A stretch of DNA of 63,530 bases, from contig JAUIIK010000009.1 in assembly GCA_030431755.1 (NCBI GenBank), positions 1-63,530 on the forward strand, given 5' to 3'. The notes under the pieces were generated by a model. It was given only the letters and a program-made list of their open reading frames with translations. It ran no database searches and was not told the origin of the DNA. This stretch comes from Chloroflexia bacterium. GTDB lineage: Bacteria; Chloroflexota; Chloroflexia; Thermomicrobiales; CFX8. A program made the translations under genes and the position numbers. How positions within the stretch are numbered: position 1 is the stretch's first letter; every line of letters begins with the position of its first letter. Shown piece after piece: positions 49,918 to 58,612 of this stretch.

Positions 49918-50811
49918 TTAACCCTGTCCATCCGGGCGGCGGCGCAGCAGCGGGCGGGTCAGGCAGGTCGGGCCGCCGGTGCGGTTGTGGGAGATCTCGT
50001 TGCCCTTGTAGAGCGTCACCCGGCAACCGGCCTCCTCCAGCAGCGCCGCCGTCACCGGGTTCTCCCGGAGCATGACGCACTGGCGCGGGGCGGTCACGAG
50101 GACGTTCGTTGCCTGGGTCGCAAACTCGTTCTCGGGAATCTCGACCAGCTGAATGCCGCGCTCGCGCAGGAGCTGGATGAACGGAACCTCCAGCAACGGC
50201 AGGTGGACGACGGCCAGATCATCGTCGAGCATGCTGATGAGCGATAGCAGGTGCAGGCACTCGGCCGGACCGTGCCAATGGGGCAAGCCGACCCGCACGA
50301 CATCGACGCCCTGCGGGGCCATGATCGCCGCCATCTGCTCGATGCCGGCGTCGTTCGTCCGGTAGCCCGCGCCGATCGCCAGCGTCTGCTCGTCGACCCA
50401 GAGGCAGTCACCGCCTTCGAGCAGGCCCGGCGGCTCGATCCGTCCGGCAATCGGGATGTTGAGCTCTGCCATTGTCCGCTCGGCGAGGTCGACCTCGGCC
50501 TCGCGTAGTGGTTTGCCCATGCGCGTCAGAACGGCGCCGGCGTTGGTCGTGAAGACCGGGTCGAAGGGGAATATGGCGTCCTGGAGGGCCGGATCGTCGA
50601 TCTCGCCGGTCAGGACGTCGACGCCGGCCTCGCGCAGGATCCGCCGGAACGCGTCATGCTCCTCGACGGCCTGAAGATGGCGGATCTCACGCAGGTAGCC
50701 AAACTCCTGCCAGGAGACGTCGTCGGCTGGCGCGGCCGGCGGGTAGACCAGCACCCGCTCGAGCGGCCAGACCATCGAGTGTCCGCCCCATTGTCCTGTT
50801 GTCCCCGTCAT
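49918..50811 (-). CDS. Guanidino-group amidinohydrolase, DDAH / arginine-deiminase family
   Basis: The 297-residue protein has the pentein-fold features of dimethylarginine dimethylaminohydrolase and arginine deiminase: FDPVFTTNAGAVLTRMG, EGGDCLWVDEQTLAIG, the catalytic His in GPAECLHLLSLIS, and the catalytic Cys in RTGGPTCLTRPLLRR near the C-terminus. It would cut a guanidino group to give citrulline plus ammonia or amine. The ATG at 50811 is preferred, as the frame before it is not conserved. It is divergent from the PadR gene. Succinyl- or agmatine-like substrates are alternatives. Confidence 0.85.
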   Translation of the reverse strand: MTGTTGQWGGHSMVWPLERVLVYPPAAPADDVSWQEFGYLREIRHLQAVEEHDAFRRILREAGVDVLTGEIDDPALQDAIFPFDPVFTTNAGAVLTRMGKPLREAEVDLAERTMAELNIPIAGRIEPPGLLEGGDCLWVDEQTLAIGAGYRTNDAGIEQMAAIMAPQGVDVVRVGLPHWHGPAECLHLLSLISMLDDDLAVVHLPLLEVPFIQLLRERGIQLVEIPENEFATQATNVLVTAPRQCVMLRENPVTAALLEEAGCRVTLYKGNEISHNRTGGPTCLTRPLLRRRPDGQG

Positions 50812-50973
50812 CGGCAATCCGTCCACTCTCTTGTCTCGCGATACTCCAGCGACCAGGCGCTGCGGCAAACGAGCGCGTGCGGCCGAGTGCGATGAACCAT
50901 GGCTGAATCCGGCAGTTGCGTCAAGGCGCTGCGTCATTGACACTGGAGAGAGGGCTGCTGTAGTTTTGGATGC

Positions 50974-51013
50974 GGCCTACTCAATGACTGAATAGCATGA
51001 TGCTGAGTAGGCC
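50974..51013 (+). promoter_or_regulatory. Nested palindromic operator before the padR-modABC operon
   Basis: A perfect 10-bp inverted repeat, GGCCTACTCA (50974-50983) with TGAGTAGGCC (51004-51013), has a 20-bp centre. Within and overlapping it is a second palindrome, AGCAT-G-ATGCT (50994-51004). It ends 18 bp before the padR start, so it is probably the operator where the PadR protein binds. Confidence 0.75.
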
Positions 51014-51030
51014 GATGGGAGCGTGATGCA

Positions 51031-51561
51031 ATGGCTATCGAGCATGCTGTCCTAGGGCTACTCGCGATCGAACCTCGCCACGGATACGAATTGGCCAAGG
51101 AGTTTGGCCCCGATACCGTCGTCGGCGACATCGTCCATCTTGAATCGGGGATGCTCTACGCCCACCTGAAGAAGCTCGAACGGCGCGGCTGGATCGGCTC
51201 CGAGCTGGAGCCACAGGAGGCGCGTCCGGCCCGCAAGGTCTTCTCGCTCACGCCGGATGGAGAGGCGGAGCTGCAACGCTGGCTCTCGGAACCGGTCGAC
51301 AAGACGCGCGACATCCGGCTCGAATTTCTCCTGAAGCTCTACCTCGCCTATCAATCCGAGCCTGAGCGGGTCGAGCTGCTGGCGCGCGAACAGCAGGCGC
51401 AGTGCGAGCAATTCATCGAGTCGCTGGAGGCACAGATAGGTGAAGAGGAAGACGAGTTCCGGCTGCTCGTGCTCGAAATGCGCCTCGCCCAGAACCGCGC
51501 CCTGGCCAAGTGGCTGGAGCGTGCCCGGACTATCGACAGCCCCGTTGGCGCGGGGATCTAG
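51031..51561 (+). CDS. PadR-family transcription regulator
   Basis: The 176-residue protein starts IEHAVLGLLAIEPRHGYELAKEF, the PadR hallmark, followed by the wing GMLYAHLKKLERRGWI and RKVFSLTPDGEAELQRWL. The C-terminal half is a long coiled-coil dimer helix. PadR proteins are mostly repressors that respond to small ligands. Its 3' end overlaps the modA start by 17 bases, making a padR-modABC operon. Regulation of a molybdate transporter by a PadR protein is not the usual ModE arrangement. Confidence 0.9.
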   Translation: MAIEHAVLGLLAIEPRHGYELAKEFGPDTVVGDIVHLESGMLYAHLKKLERRGWIGSELEPQEARPARKVFSLTPDGEAELQRWLSEPVDKTRDIRLEFLLKLYLAYQSEPERVELLAREQQAQCEQFIESLEAQIGEEEDEFRLLVLEMRLAQNRALAKWLERARTIDSPVGAGI

Positions 51562-52363
51562 CGCCTTCCAGCGGGCCGCGCTCCTCATCGCCGCGTTGCT
51601 GGCGTTGCCCTGGATCGTAGCCTGTGGCGGGGCGGACGCGAGCGACGATGACACCTTGACCGTCTTCGCGGCGGCCTCGCTGACCAACGCCTTCACCGCG
51701 CTCGGCAACGCCTTCGAAGCCGAACACCCGGATACCGTCGTCGAGTTCAACTTCGCCGGGTCGCAGACACTGGCGACGCAGCTCCTCGAGGGCGCTCCGG
51801 CCGATGTCTACGCCGCCGCCAACACCGTCCAGATGTCACGTGCTGCCGAGGGCGGGGTCATTGAGGGCACACCGGTCATCTTCGCGACCAACCGGCTCGT
51901 CATCATCACACCGGCCGACAATCCGGCCGATCTCCAGAGCATGTTCGATCTCGGCAACCCGGAGCTGAAGCTCGTCGTTGCCGCCGAGGAGGTTCCTGCC
52001 GGCCGCTACGCCCGGCAGGTCCTCGACCAGCTTGCGGTATCGGAGCCGCTGCTGGAGCGTTATCCGGACTTCGACGGGTTCAACATCGTCTCGAATGAGG
52101 TCAACGTGCTGCAAGTCGTGACGCGGGTGCGGCTTGGCGAGGCCGACGCCGGGATCGTCTACGAGACCGATGTGACGCCGGATATAGCCGCCCAGCTTCA
52201 GGTGCTCTCGATCATCGACCGTTTCAATGTCACCGCCGAGTACCCGCTTGCCGGAGTGGTCGATGGCGATGCCGAGCTTGCGGCCGCGTTCATCGACTTC
52301 GTGCTCTCGCCTGCCGGTCAGCAGATCCTCGCCGGTTGGGGCTTCGCGGCCCCCGCTAGCTGA
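51545..52363 (+). CDS. modA: ModA, molybdate (or tungstate) ABC transporter binding lipoprotein
   Basis: The protein of about 272 residues has an N-terminal signal (ALLIAALLALPWIVACGG) with a lipobox, so it is a lipoprotein. The mature part starts TLTVFAAASLTNAFTALG, a ModA signature whose Ser binds the oxyanion, then FNFAGSQTLATQLLEG, and RLGEADAGIVYETDV near the end. The start is probably TTG 51545, overlapping padR by 17 bases; GTG 51521 is an alternative. It is coupled to modB by TGATG. Tungstate or another oxyanion cannot be ruled out. Confidence 0.9.
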   Translation: MARGSSAFQRAALLIAALLALPWIVACGGADASDDDTLTVFAAASLTNAFTALGNAFEAEHPDTVVEFNFAGSQTLATQLLEGAPADVYAAANTVQMSRAAEGGVIEGTPVIFATNRLVIITPADNPADLQSMFDLGNPELKLVVAAEEVPAGRYARQVLDQLAVSEPLLERYPDFDGFNIVSNEVNVLQVVTRVRLGEADAGIVYETDVTPDIAAQLQVLSIIDRFNVTAEYPLAGVVDGDAELAAAFIDFVLSPAGQQILAGWGFAAPAS

Positions 52364-53223
52364 TGCTGCGCTACCGTTCCTCGTCTGACTCACGCCCAGG
52401 GGCCGAGCGCCTGGCGGGTTCCGTCCGCGGTCGCCCGTCCGCGCTTCTCTGGCTTTCGACGGCGGTGTTGCTGGCCTTCATCCTCACGCCGATCATCGCC
52501 ATCTTCTGGCGCGGGTTCGGCGATGTGCAGATCTTCGATCGGCTGGGCGACCCGGTCGTGCGGGAATCGCTGCGGCTCTCGCTGGTGACGACCGGTATCA
52601 CTCTGGGCGTCACGATCATCTTTGGCACGCCGACGGCGTATCTGCTGGGCCGACACGAGTTTCGTGGCAAGGCGGCGGTGTCGACGCTGATCGACTTGCC
52701 GATGGTCCTGCCGCCGGCCGTTGCCGGCATCGCGCTGCTGATGGCATTCGGCCGGCGCGGTGTGCTCGGCCCGGCCCTCTCCGACTACCTGGGCATTGAG
52801 CTGCCATTCACGCTGGCGGCGGTCGTCATCGCCCAGACCTTCGTGGCGATGCCGCTCTATGTGCGTTCGGCTCGCTCGGGTTTCGAGGCCATCGACGATG
52901 AGTACATGCAGATCGCGGCGACGATGGGCCTGTCGCGCCCGGCGGTTTTCCGGGCGGTCACCCTGCCGCTGGCCTTGCCGGCGCTGGTCAGTGGCGCGGT
53001 GCTGACCTGGGCGCGGGCACTTGGGGAGTTCGGCGCGACGATCATGTTTGCCGGGAACTTCGCGGGCCGCACTCAGACAATGCCGCTCGCGATCTTCGAG
53101 TCGCTTGAAGGTGGCGATCCCGGCGCGTCGCTGGCGCTGTCGGCCATCCTCATCATTGTCTCGTTTACGGTGCTGATCGCCTTCCAGTGGCTGACGCGCT
53201 CCTCGACGGCGAGAAGCGGCTAG
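52363..53223 (+). CDS. modB: ModB, molybdate ABC transporter permease
   Basis: The 286-residue protein has five to six membrane helices and the permease EAA loop: YMQIAATMGLSRPAVFRAVTLPLALPALV (in outline). LPMVLPPAVAGIALL and ARALGEFGATIMFAGN are typical of ModB/CysT-type permeases. The first 30 residues are a polar tail. Its ATG overlaps the modA stop. Confidence 0.9.
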   Translation: MLRYRSSSDSRPGAERLAGSVRGRPSALLWLSTAVLLAFILTPIIAIFWRGFGDVQIFDRLGDPVVRESLRLSLVTTGITLGVTIIFGTPTAYLLGRHEFRGKAAVSTLIDLPMVLPPAVAGIALLMAFGRRGVLGPALSDYLGIELPFTLAAVVIAQTFVAMPLYVRSARSGFEAIDDEYMQIAATMGLSRPAVFRAVTLPLALPALVSGAVLTWARALGEFGATIMFAGNFAGRTQTMPLAIFESLEGGDPGASLALSAILIIVSFTVLIAFQWLTRSSTARSG

Positions 53224-54354
53224 ATGCTCGAACTCGATCTCGGGCTGCGCCTGCCGAGTATTGCCATCGATGTTCGACTAGATGTCGATGATGAGATCCT
53301 GGTGCTCTTCGGGCCGTCCGGCGCGGGTAAGACACTGACGATCAAGATGATCGCGGGCCTGGAACGCCCGTCGCGGGGCCGCGCGGTCATCAACGGGACC
53401 GTCGTCTTCGACGCAGACGAACGGATCGACCGGCCGCCACAGCAGCGCAACACCGGCTACGTGCCCCAGCGCTCCGGTGTCTTCCCACATCTGACGGCGG
53501 CTGAGAACATCGCCCTGCCACTGGCGCGCGGCCGGCAGCGGCTGACCCGCGGCACGGCGCATGAGCAGGCGCTGGCCCTGCTGGAGCGCTTCGGGCTCGG
53601 GCAGCGCGCCGGAGCCTATCCGGCCCAGATGTCCGGCGGCGAGCTCCAGCGTGTCGCCCTGGCCCGCGTCATGGCGCTGCAGCCAGACGTGCTGCTGGTC
53701 GATGAGCCTTTCGCGGCGCTCGACGGGCCGGTGCGGGCCGGGCTGCGCCGTGAGTTCCGGGAGTTCCAGCGCGAGCTTGGCGTGCCGGCTATCTTCATCA
53801 CCCACGACATCGAGGAAGCCGCCGTTGTCGGCGACCGCATCGCGATCATGGTCGCCGGGCAGATCCGCCAGGTAGGGAGAACGCGCGAGATCCTCGATGC
53901 CCCGGTCGACCGCGAGGTGGCGATGCTGGCGCAGTCCGGCAACCTGTTCGATGGGACCGTGGCTGAACGTGGCGGCGAAACGGTCATTGAGACGCCGGTC
54001 GGGCCGCTGCGCGTGCCCCAGTGCCGGCTTGCGCCAGGCAGCGCCGCAACGGCGGTCATCAGGCCGGAGGGGATCCGCGTCATGCGCGAGGACCGGAGTG
54101 TCGAGCGCTTTGCTAACGCGACGCTGCTGGACGCCGTTATTCAAGACATCGCCGATCACGGCTCGCTGACCTCTGTCACCTCGACTGTCGGAGCCGGGCG
54201 GATCACGGTAACGCTCTCGCCGACGGCCGCGTCCAACCTGGGGCTGGAGCGTGGCAAGCGCATCCGCCTGGCGATCCCGCCCGCCTGGGTCCATGTGATT
54301 CCAGGGGAACCCGGCGAGGGGCTGGCGCGGGGGCGGTATGATGGTGGCCGCTGA
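53224..54354 (+). CDS. modC: ModC, molybdate ABC transporter ATPase
   Basis: The 376-residue protein has Walker A (GPSGAGKT), Q-loop (YVPQRSGVFPHL), signature (MSGGELQRVALAR), Walker B (VLLVDEPFAALD) and the switch His in ITHDIEEA. The C-terminal part is a TOBE/MOP-like regulatory domain (about 255-360). It begins one base after the modB stop. Together with modAB it makes a high-affinity oxyanion importer. Confidence 0.9.
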   Translation: MLELDLGLRLPSIAIDVRLDVDDEILVLFGPSGAGKTLTIKMIAGLERPSRGRAVINGTVVFDADERIDRPPQQRNTGYVPQRSGVFPHLTAAENIALPLARGRQRLTRGTAHEQALALLERFGLGQRAGAYPAQMSGGELQRVALARVMALQPDVLLVDEPFAALDGPVRAGLRREFREFQRELGVPAIFITHDIEEAAVVGDRIAIMVAGQIRQVGRTREILDAPVDREVAMLAQSGNLFDGTVAERGGETVIETPVGPLRVPQCRLAPGSAATAVIRPEGIRVMREDRSVERFANATLLDAVIQDIADHGSLTSVTSTVGAGRITVTLSPTAASNLGLERGKRIRLAIPPAWVHVIPGEPGEGLARGRYDGGR

Positions 54355-54386
54355 GGAGCGCCTGTACCTGGGGAGGGAACCGACGC

Positions 54387-54746
54387 ATGGATGGCCTGGT
54401 TTCGATTCATCGCGGGATTGGCGAAGGACTCTTCGTCGTCTACGTGCTGGCGATGATTGTCGCGATTATCTACAGTCGCAGAGAGTCCAAGCCCCCGGCG
54501 TGGCTGTTCGGCATCGCCCACGGGTTGCTGGCCTTGCAGGTGCTTTTCGGGTTGACCTTGCTCGCCTTTGACGGACTGGCGGGCGTGCCCTGGTACCACC
54601 CCGTGCTCGGGCTGATCACGCTGGCGGCGCTTGGCCTCGCGCCACTCTTCCAAACGCGCTTCTTGCCGGGCATCGACAGCGCCGTGCTCTTCGCGCTCGT
54701 CGCCGTGCTGGCGCTGGCGACGCAATTCGCGGCGCGCCTGGGGTAA
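54387..54746 (+). CDS. Small membrane protein, four helices
   Basis: The 119-residue protein has about four helices (GLFVVYVLAMIVAIIYS; GIAHGLLALQVLFGLTLLAF; HPVLGLITLAALGLAPLF; AVLFALVAVLALATQFA). The ATG has GGGAGGG upstream. It follows modC by 32 bp in the same direction and may be co-transcribed. The His residues in helices 2 and 3 are of note, as in small haem or cytochrome-like membrane proteins, but no family is recognised. Confidence 0.7.
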   Translation: MDGLVSIHRGIGEGLFVVYVLAMIVAIIYSRRESKPPAWLFGIAHGLLALQVLFGLTLLAFDGLAGVPWYHPVLGLITLAALGLAPLFQTRFLPGIDSAVLFALVAVLALATQFAARLG

Positions 54747-54803
54747 CAGCGGAATCGGCTAGGATTACGCCGTTCGAGTTGGTTGTGGGATAGGAGCAGT
54801 TCG

Positions 54804-55205
54804 ATGGCGCTGGAAACGCGCACCCTGCCGGGCACGATCGTCGCTGAACGCGGCGGCGAGGAGATCGCTAGCGGTTGGTGCATCATCGCCTATGAAACGG
54901 GCGAGAAATTCGAGCCGCTTGACGAGTGGCGCGGCGAGATCATCGTTGAAGATGGCGACGCGCGTTCGGCGATTTCCGATGCGGCCGGACAAGTCCTCTA
55001 TCTCCAGTGCCTGCCCTATGGCGGCGAGTTCGAGTCCTGGCACGGCCCGGTCCTCACTGAGCTGGTTGCAGCGGAGCACGATCCCTACGAACGCCGGGTG
55101 CGCCTCCGGGCGGCCGGCAAGCTCGAACGCGGCGACCGCGCTATCCCCGGCACCGACTGGGCCCCGCGTTACCCGCGCAACACCGGCGAGAGCGACGAGC
55201 GCTAG
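54804..55205 (+). CDS. Hypothetical soluble protein, 133 aa
   Basis: The protein starts MALETRTLPGTIVAERGGEE and has a beta-rich middle (VLYLQCLPYGGEFESWHG). The C-terminal tail is charged and probably disordered. The ATG at 54804 has TAGGAG eight bases upstream. No family recognised. It follows the small membrane protein by 57 bp and is convergent with the metallo-hydrolase gene. Confidence 0.65.
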   Translation: MALETRTLPGTIVAERGGEEIASGWCIIAYETGEKFEPLDEWRGEIIVEDGDARSAISDAAGQVLYLQCLPYGGEFESWHGPVLTELVAAEHDPYERRVRLRAAGKLERGDRAIPGTDWAPRYPRNTGESDER

Positions 55206-55264
55206 TACGGGTTAGTTAAGGAACGCGCGGCATTTCTGTCGGGTGAAGGGTCGCGCTCTACAAG

Positions 55265-56038
55265 CTACGGGGGCGGAACATCGACGACCAGTCCATCGGT
55301 CGCGATCTCGACACCCGGCGGGAGTTCCGCGCTAACCTCGGCGTGGCGTCCCATCTCGTGCGAGATGTGCACCAGGTAGGCGCGTTCCGGGCCGATCTCA
55401 TCGACAACCACTAGCGCTTCCTCCAGTGAAAGATGCACCGGGTGCGGGCGATGGCGTAGGGCGTTGATGACCAGCACCTCCGCGCCACGCATGGCATCCA
55501 TCGCCGGCTCGGGGATGACCTTGGCGTCGGTCAGGTAGACCAGATTGTCGAAGCGGAAGCCATTGACCGTCCAGCTGCCGTGGCCAACCTGGAAAGGCGT
55601 GACCGGATTACCGAGTACGTCGAAGGGACCATCGAAGACGTACATGTCCAGGTCCGGCTTGCCCCCGAAAAAGGGGAACGGGTGCTCGAAGGCATAGGCG
55701 AAGCGCTGGCGGATGTTCGCGGCCGTGACCTCATCGGTATAGACCGGCAGCTTTGCCTGGTTGATCTGGTTGAAGCGCCGGAGATCGTCGAAGCCGCCGA
55801 CGTGGTCGGCGTGAGGGTGGGTAAACAGCGCGGCGTCGATCCGGTCGACGCCGGTGGCGAGGGCCTGGAGTCGCAGTTCGGGCGACGTGTCGATCAGGAT
55901 ACGCGTGCCGTCGATCTCGACGAGCGCCGATGTCCGGGTTCGTTTGTCGCGCTGGTCATCGGATGTGCAGACGTCACAGGTACAGCCGATGACTGGAATA
56001 CCGTTGCTGGTGCCGGTTCCCAGGAAGGTCAGTTTCAT
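55265..56038 (-). CDS. MBL-fold metal-dependent hydrolase, PhnP-like
   Basis: The 257-residue protein has the MBL motif THPHADHVGG and the later metal ligands LTDAK and LVHISHEMGRH. The N-terminus MKLTFLGTGTSNGIPVIGC and the C-T-C-x-x-C cluster that follows are typical of PhnP-like phosphodiesterases, where cysteines bind an extra zinc. PhnP acts on 5-phosphoribosyl 1,2-cyclic phosphate in phosphonate use, but many relatives act on other cyclic phosphates. No phn genes are nearby, so the substrate is open. Confidence 0.85.
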   Translation of the reverse strand: MKLTFLGTGTSNGIPVIGCTCDVCTSDDQRDKRTRTSALVEIDGTRILIDTSPELRLQALATGVDRIDAALFTHPHADHVGGFDDLRRFNQINQAKLPVYTDEVTAANIRQRFAYAFEHPFPFFGGKPDLDMYVFDGPFDVLGNPVTPFQVGHGSWTVNGFRFDNLVYLTDAKVIPEPAMDAMRGAEVLVINALRHRPHPVHLSLEEALVVVDEIGPERAYLVHISHEMGRHAEVSAELPPGVEIATDGLVVDVPPP

Positions 56039-56263
56039 GTGTTGAGCCTACGCGCCCTGACCGCAGTCGCGCAAGGCGCGCTCAAAAACCTGCGGTATCC
56101 CGTCATTTCGTGCAAAGACGGTACCAATAGGGTACGTCGTAGCCGTTGCTCCCACGCCCGGCATCCCTATGATTGAAGTAAGAGTCTGCGCGCTGGCGTG
56201 GGGTATCCCCGTGCCGCTAGTGCTCGGGCTCGGAGACGTCGCGAGCGCGTAAGGGATTGGTAG

Positions 56264-58612
56264 TTGCAGACGGCCTGGGAAGAAACCACTCCAAACCTCT
56301 CCGTTGAGACCGTGGCGCTGGCTGCGCCGACGGGCGACGATGCTTCATTGACCAGCTTGCTCGCGCGGCTGGCGTTGCTTGCCGCTGGCCCTGATTCCGG
56401 TGAGGTGCAGGACGAGGCGGCAAAGGCCGCGTTGACGGTTCTCGACGCCGATATCGCCGTCGTGCGGACGCTGTCTGCAGATGAGCAGAGCTTTGTCGTG
56501 ACCGCCGCCGCCGGCCCGTCGCCGGTAATGACGCAGGGCTTGATCGGCGCGTACACGCCAGTCACGACCGATTTGGAACAGGTCAACCCTGGTTACGGCC
56601 TGTGCGTCGAGCTAGGCGAGGGTGGCGAACGGCCCGGCTACCTGGTCGCGAACGAGTATTGGATGTTCGAGCAGCTTGGCATCGACCGGGCGCTGGTGAT
56701 CCCGCTCTTCGCCAGCGGGCGGCTCGTCGGACGCTTCGATCTGGCCCGGACGACTGACCGGCCATTTGACGGTGAGTTCGAGGGCCGGGCCGGCTTGCTG
56801 GCGCATGTGCTCGCCACCTCGATTGAGATCGAGCGGCTGGCGGCGGAATCGCGCGAGGCGATGATCCACCGAGCGGTATTCGGCCTCTACCAGCAGATCG
56901 AGCATCTGGCCGACCCGCGCACGATTCTCCAGGCAGCCGTCGAGCTAACCCGTCGCGAACCCGGCTGCGACCGCTCCTACGCCATGCTCTGGAACGACGA
57001 CCGGCGCGAGTTCGTGCCGATTGCCGTCTCCGGGATCGAGCCGCAGCTGGTCGAGATGCTAAAGATGATCAGCCTCTCGCCGCAGGTCGTCCCGGCTATC
57101 GACCGGATGATGCACAGCGGCGAGACGATCATTGTCGACGACGCCGTCTCATCGACGCTGATGCCGCGTTCGCTAGTCGACGCGCTCGGCATCCGGGCGG
57201 CGATGCTCGTGCCATTGCGCGGCCGCAGGCACCGGACGCTGGGCTTTCTACTGCTCGATTACAACGCCGAGGGCTCGCGCTTTACCGAATCCGATGAGCA
57301 GGTGATGGCGGGCATGGCCCCGCCGCTGGCGACGATGATCGAGAATGCGATGCTCTACGAGGATGTCGTCGCGTCATCGGACAGCCTGGCCGTCATCAAC
57401 GAGATCGGCATTCAGCTGGCGATGCTGACCGATGAGGAGAGCTTGTTTCGGCAGCTCCATCATCAGGTCGGCTCCGTCGTCGACGCAACCTATTTTGCGC
57501 TCGGTTTGCTTGATGAGTCACGCCAGGAGTTCGATCTGCGGGTAGCCGCCGATGGCGAGTTCCACCGCTTTCGTTCCCAGTTTTCACCGGGCAGCGACGC
57601 GATAGCGCGAGCGATCCAGCTTGGGCGCAGCTCGATTCACGGTTCGCGCGCGGCGGCGGCAGCGGACCAGTGGGCGGCGCGCATCGAAGGCTCGAAGCTC
57701 TGCCACTCGCAGATGACTGTGCCGATCACCGTCGGGCGTAGCGTCGTCGGCGCGATGACCGTGCGGACGCCATTTCGCCATGCCTACGGGCCGCACGACC
57801 TATCCGTCTTTGGCGCAATCGCCGTACATACCGGCGTAGCGCTGGACAACGCCCGGCTCTACCGCATCGTCCAGGAGCGGGGCGACCGGCGGGCGGCGGT
57901 GCTCGACCAGATCTTGCAGCAGCAGGAGACCGAGCGTAAAGAACTCGTCGATGATATCCACGACAACACGCTCCAGACTCTGGCAGCCTGTCTCTACAGC
58001 CTCGACAACGTGCATTTCCTGATCGAGGAGAACAAGAGCGCCGAGGAGCTTGCCGCGCAGGTCGAGAGCGTCCGCACACAGCTCGCGAGCAACATCGACC
58101 GGCTGCGGAAGCGCATCTTCGCGGTGCGCCCGGCGACGCTCGATGTGCTGGGCTTGAAGCCGGCTCTCAATGAGCTGATCGAGGCGCTACAGGAGCAGAG
58201 CGAGGTCCAGGTCAATCTGGACGTGCGGCTTCCGGGGCGGCTGGCGACGATGATCGAGACCGCTGTCTACCGGCTTATTCAGGACGCGCTCTCGCTGCAC
58301 ATGCTGCCCGGCCGCACCGGCATGATTACCGTGCGGGTGCGCGGCGGCGCGGGCGACGTCACCGTGACGATCAATGATTTCCAGGGGCGGCCGGCCGGCG
58401 AAGGGCCCGAAGATGAGCAGGACATTGCCATGCTTGCGCTCATCGAACGGACCGAACTGCTGGGCGGCACGATCCGCCGAAATGGGACAACCGAGCGGGG
58501 CACATCTCTCCAGATCACCCTCCCGCTTGACGAAGCGCGCCCGGCCACCGGGCGCACCGCAAATGCCACAGACCCGAACGCGGGCATTCGAACCGGAGGC
58601 GGCACATCATGA
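56264..58612 (+). CDS. GAF-domain sensor histidine kinase with degenerate ATPase domain
   Basis: The 782-residue protein has about three GAF-like domains (roughly residues 30-190, 205-370 and 385-545), then an HisKA_3-like helix pair with LVDDIHDNTLQTLAACLYSL (His at about 566). The ATPase part is abnormal. The N-box reads YRLIQDALSLHML where E-A-x-x-N-x-x-K/R-H-A is expected, and the G-box reads NDFQGRPAG in place of D-D-G-x-G. It may not bind ATP, and might serve as a sensor partner of the next kinase. The start is TTG with AAGGG upstream. It overlaps the next gene by four bases. Confidence 0.8.
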   Translation: MQTAWEETTPNLSVETVALAAPTGDDASLTSLLARLALLAAGPDSGEVQDEAAKAALTVLDADIAVVRTLSADEQSFVVTAAAGPSPVMTQGLIGAYTPVTTDLEQVNPGYGLCVELGEGGERPGYLVANEYWMFEQLGIDRALVIPLFASGRLVGRFDLARTTDRPFDGEFEGRAGLLAHVLATSIEIERLAAESREAMIHRAVFGLYQQIEHLADPRTILQAAVELTRREPGCDRSYAMLWNDDRREFVPIAVSGIEPQLVEMLKMISLSPQVVPAIDRMMHSGETIIVDDAVSSTLMPRSLVDALGIRAAMLVPLRGRRHRTLGFLLLDYNAEGSRFTESDEQVMAGMAPPLATMIENAMLYEDVVASSDSLAVINEIGIQLAMLTDEESLFRQLHHQVGSVVDATYFALGLLDESRQEFDLRVAADGEFHRFRSQFSPGSDAIARAIQLGRSSIHGSRAAAAADQWAARIEGSKLCHSQMTVPITVGRSVVGAMTVRTPFRHAYGPHDLSVFGAIAVHTGVALDNARLYRIVQERGDRRAAVLDQILQQQETERKELVDDIHDNTLQTLAACLYSLDNVHFLIEENKSAEELAAQVESVRTQLASNIDRLRKRIFAVRPATLDVLGLKPALNELIEALQEQSEVQVNLDVRLPGRLATMIETAVYRLIQDALSLHMLPGRTGMITVRVRGGAGDVTVTINDFQGRPAGEGPEDEQDIAMLALIERTELLGGTIRRNGTTERGTSLQITLPLDEARPATGRTANATDPNAGIRTGGGTS

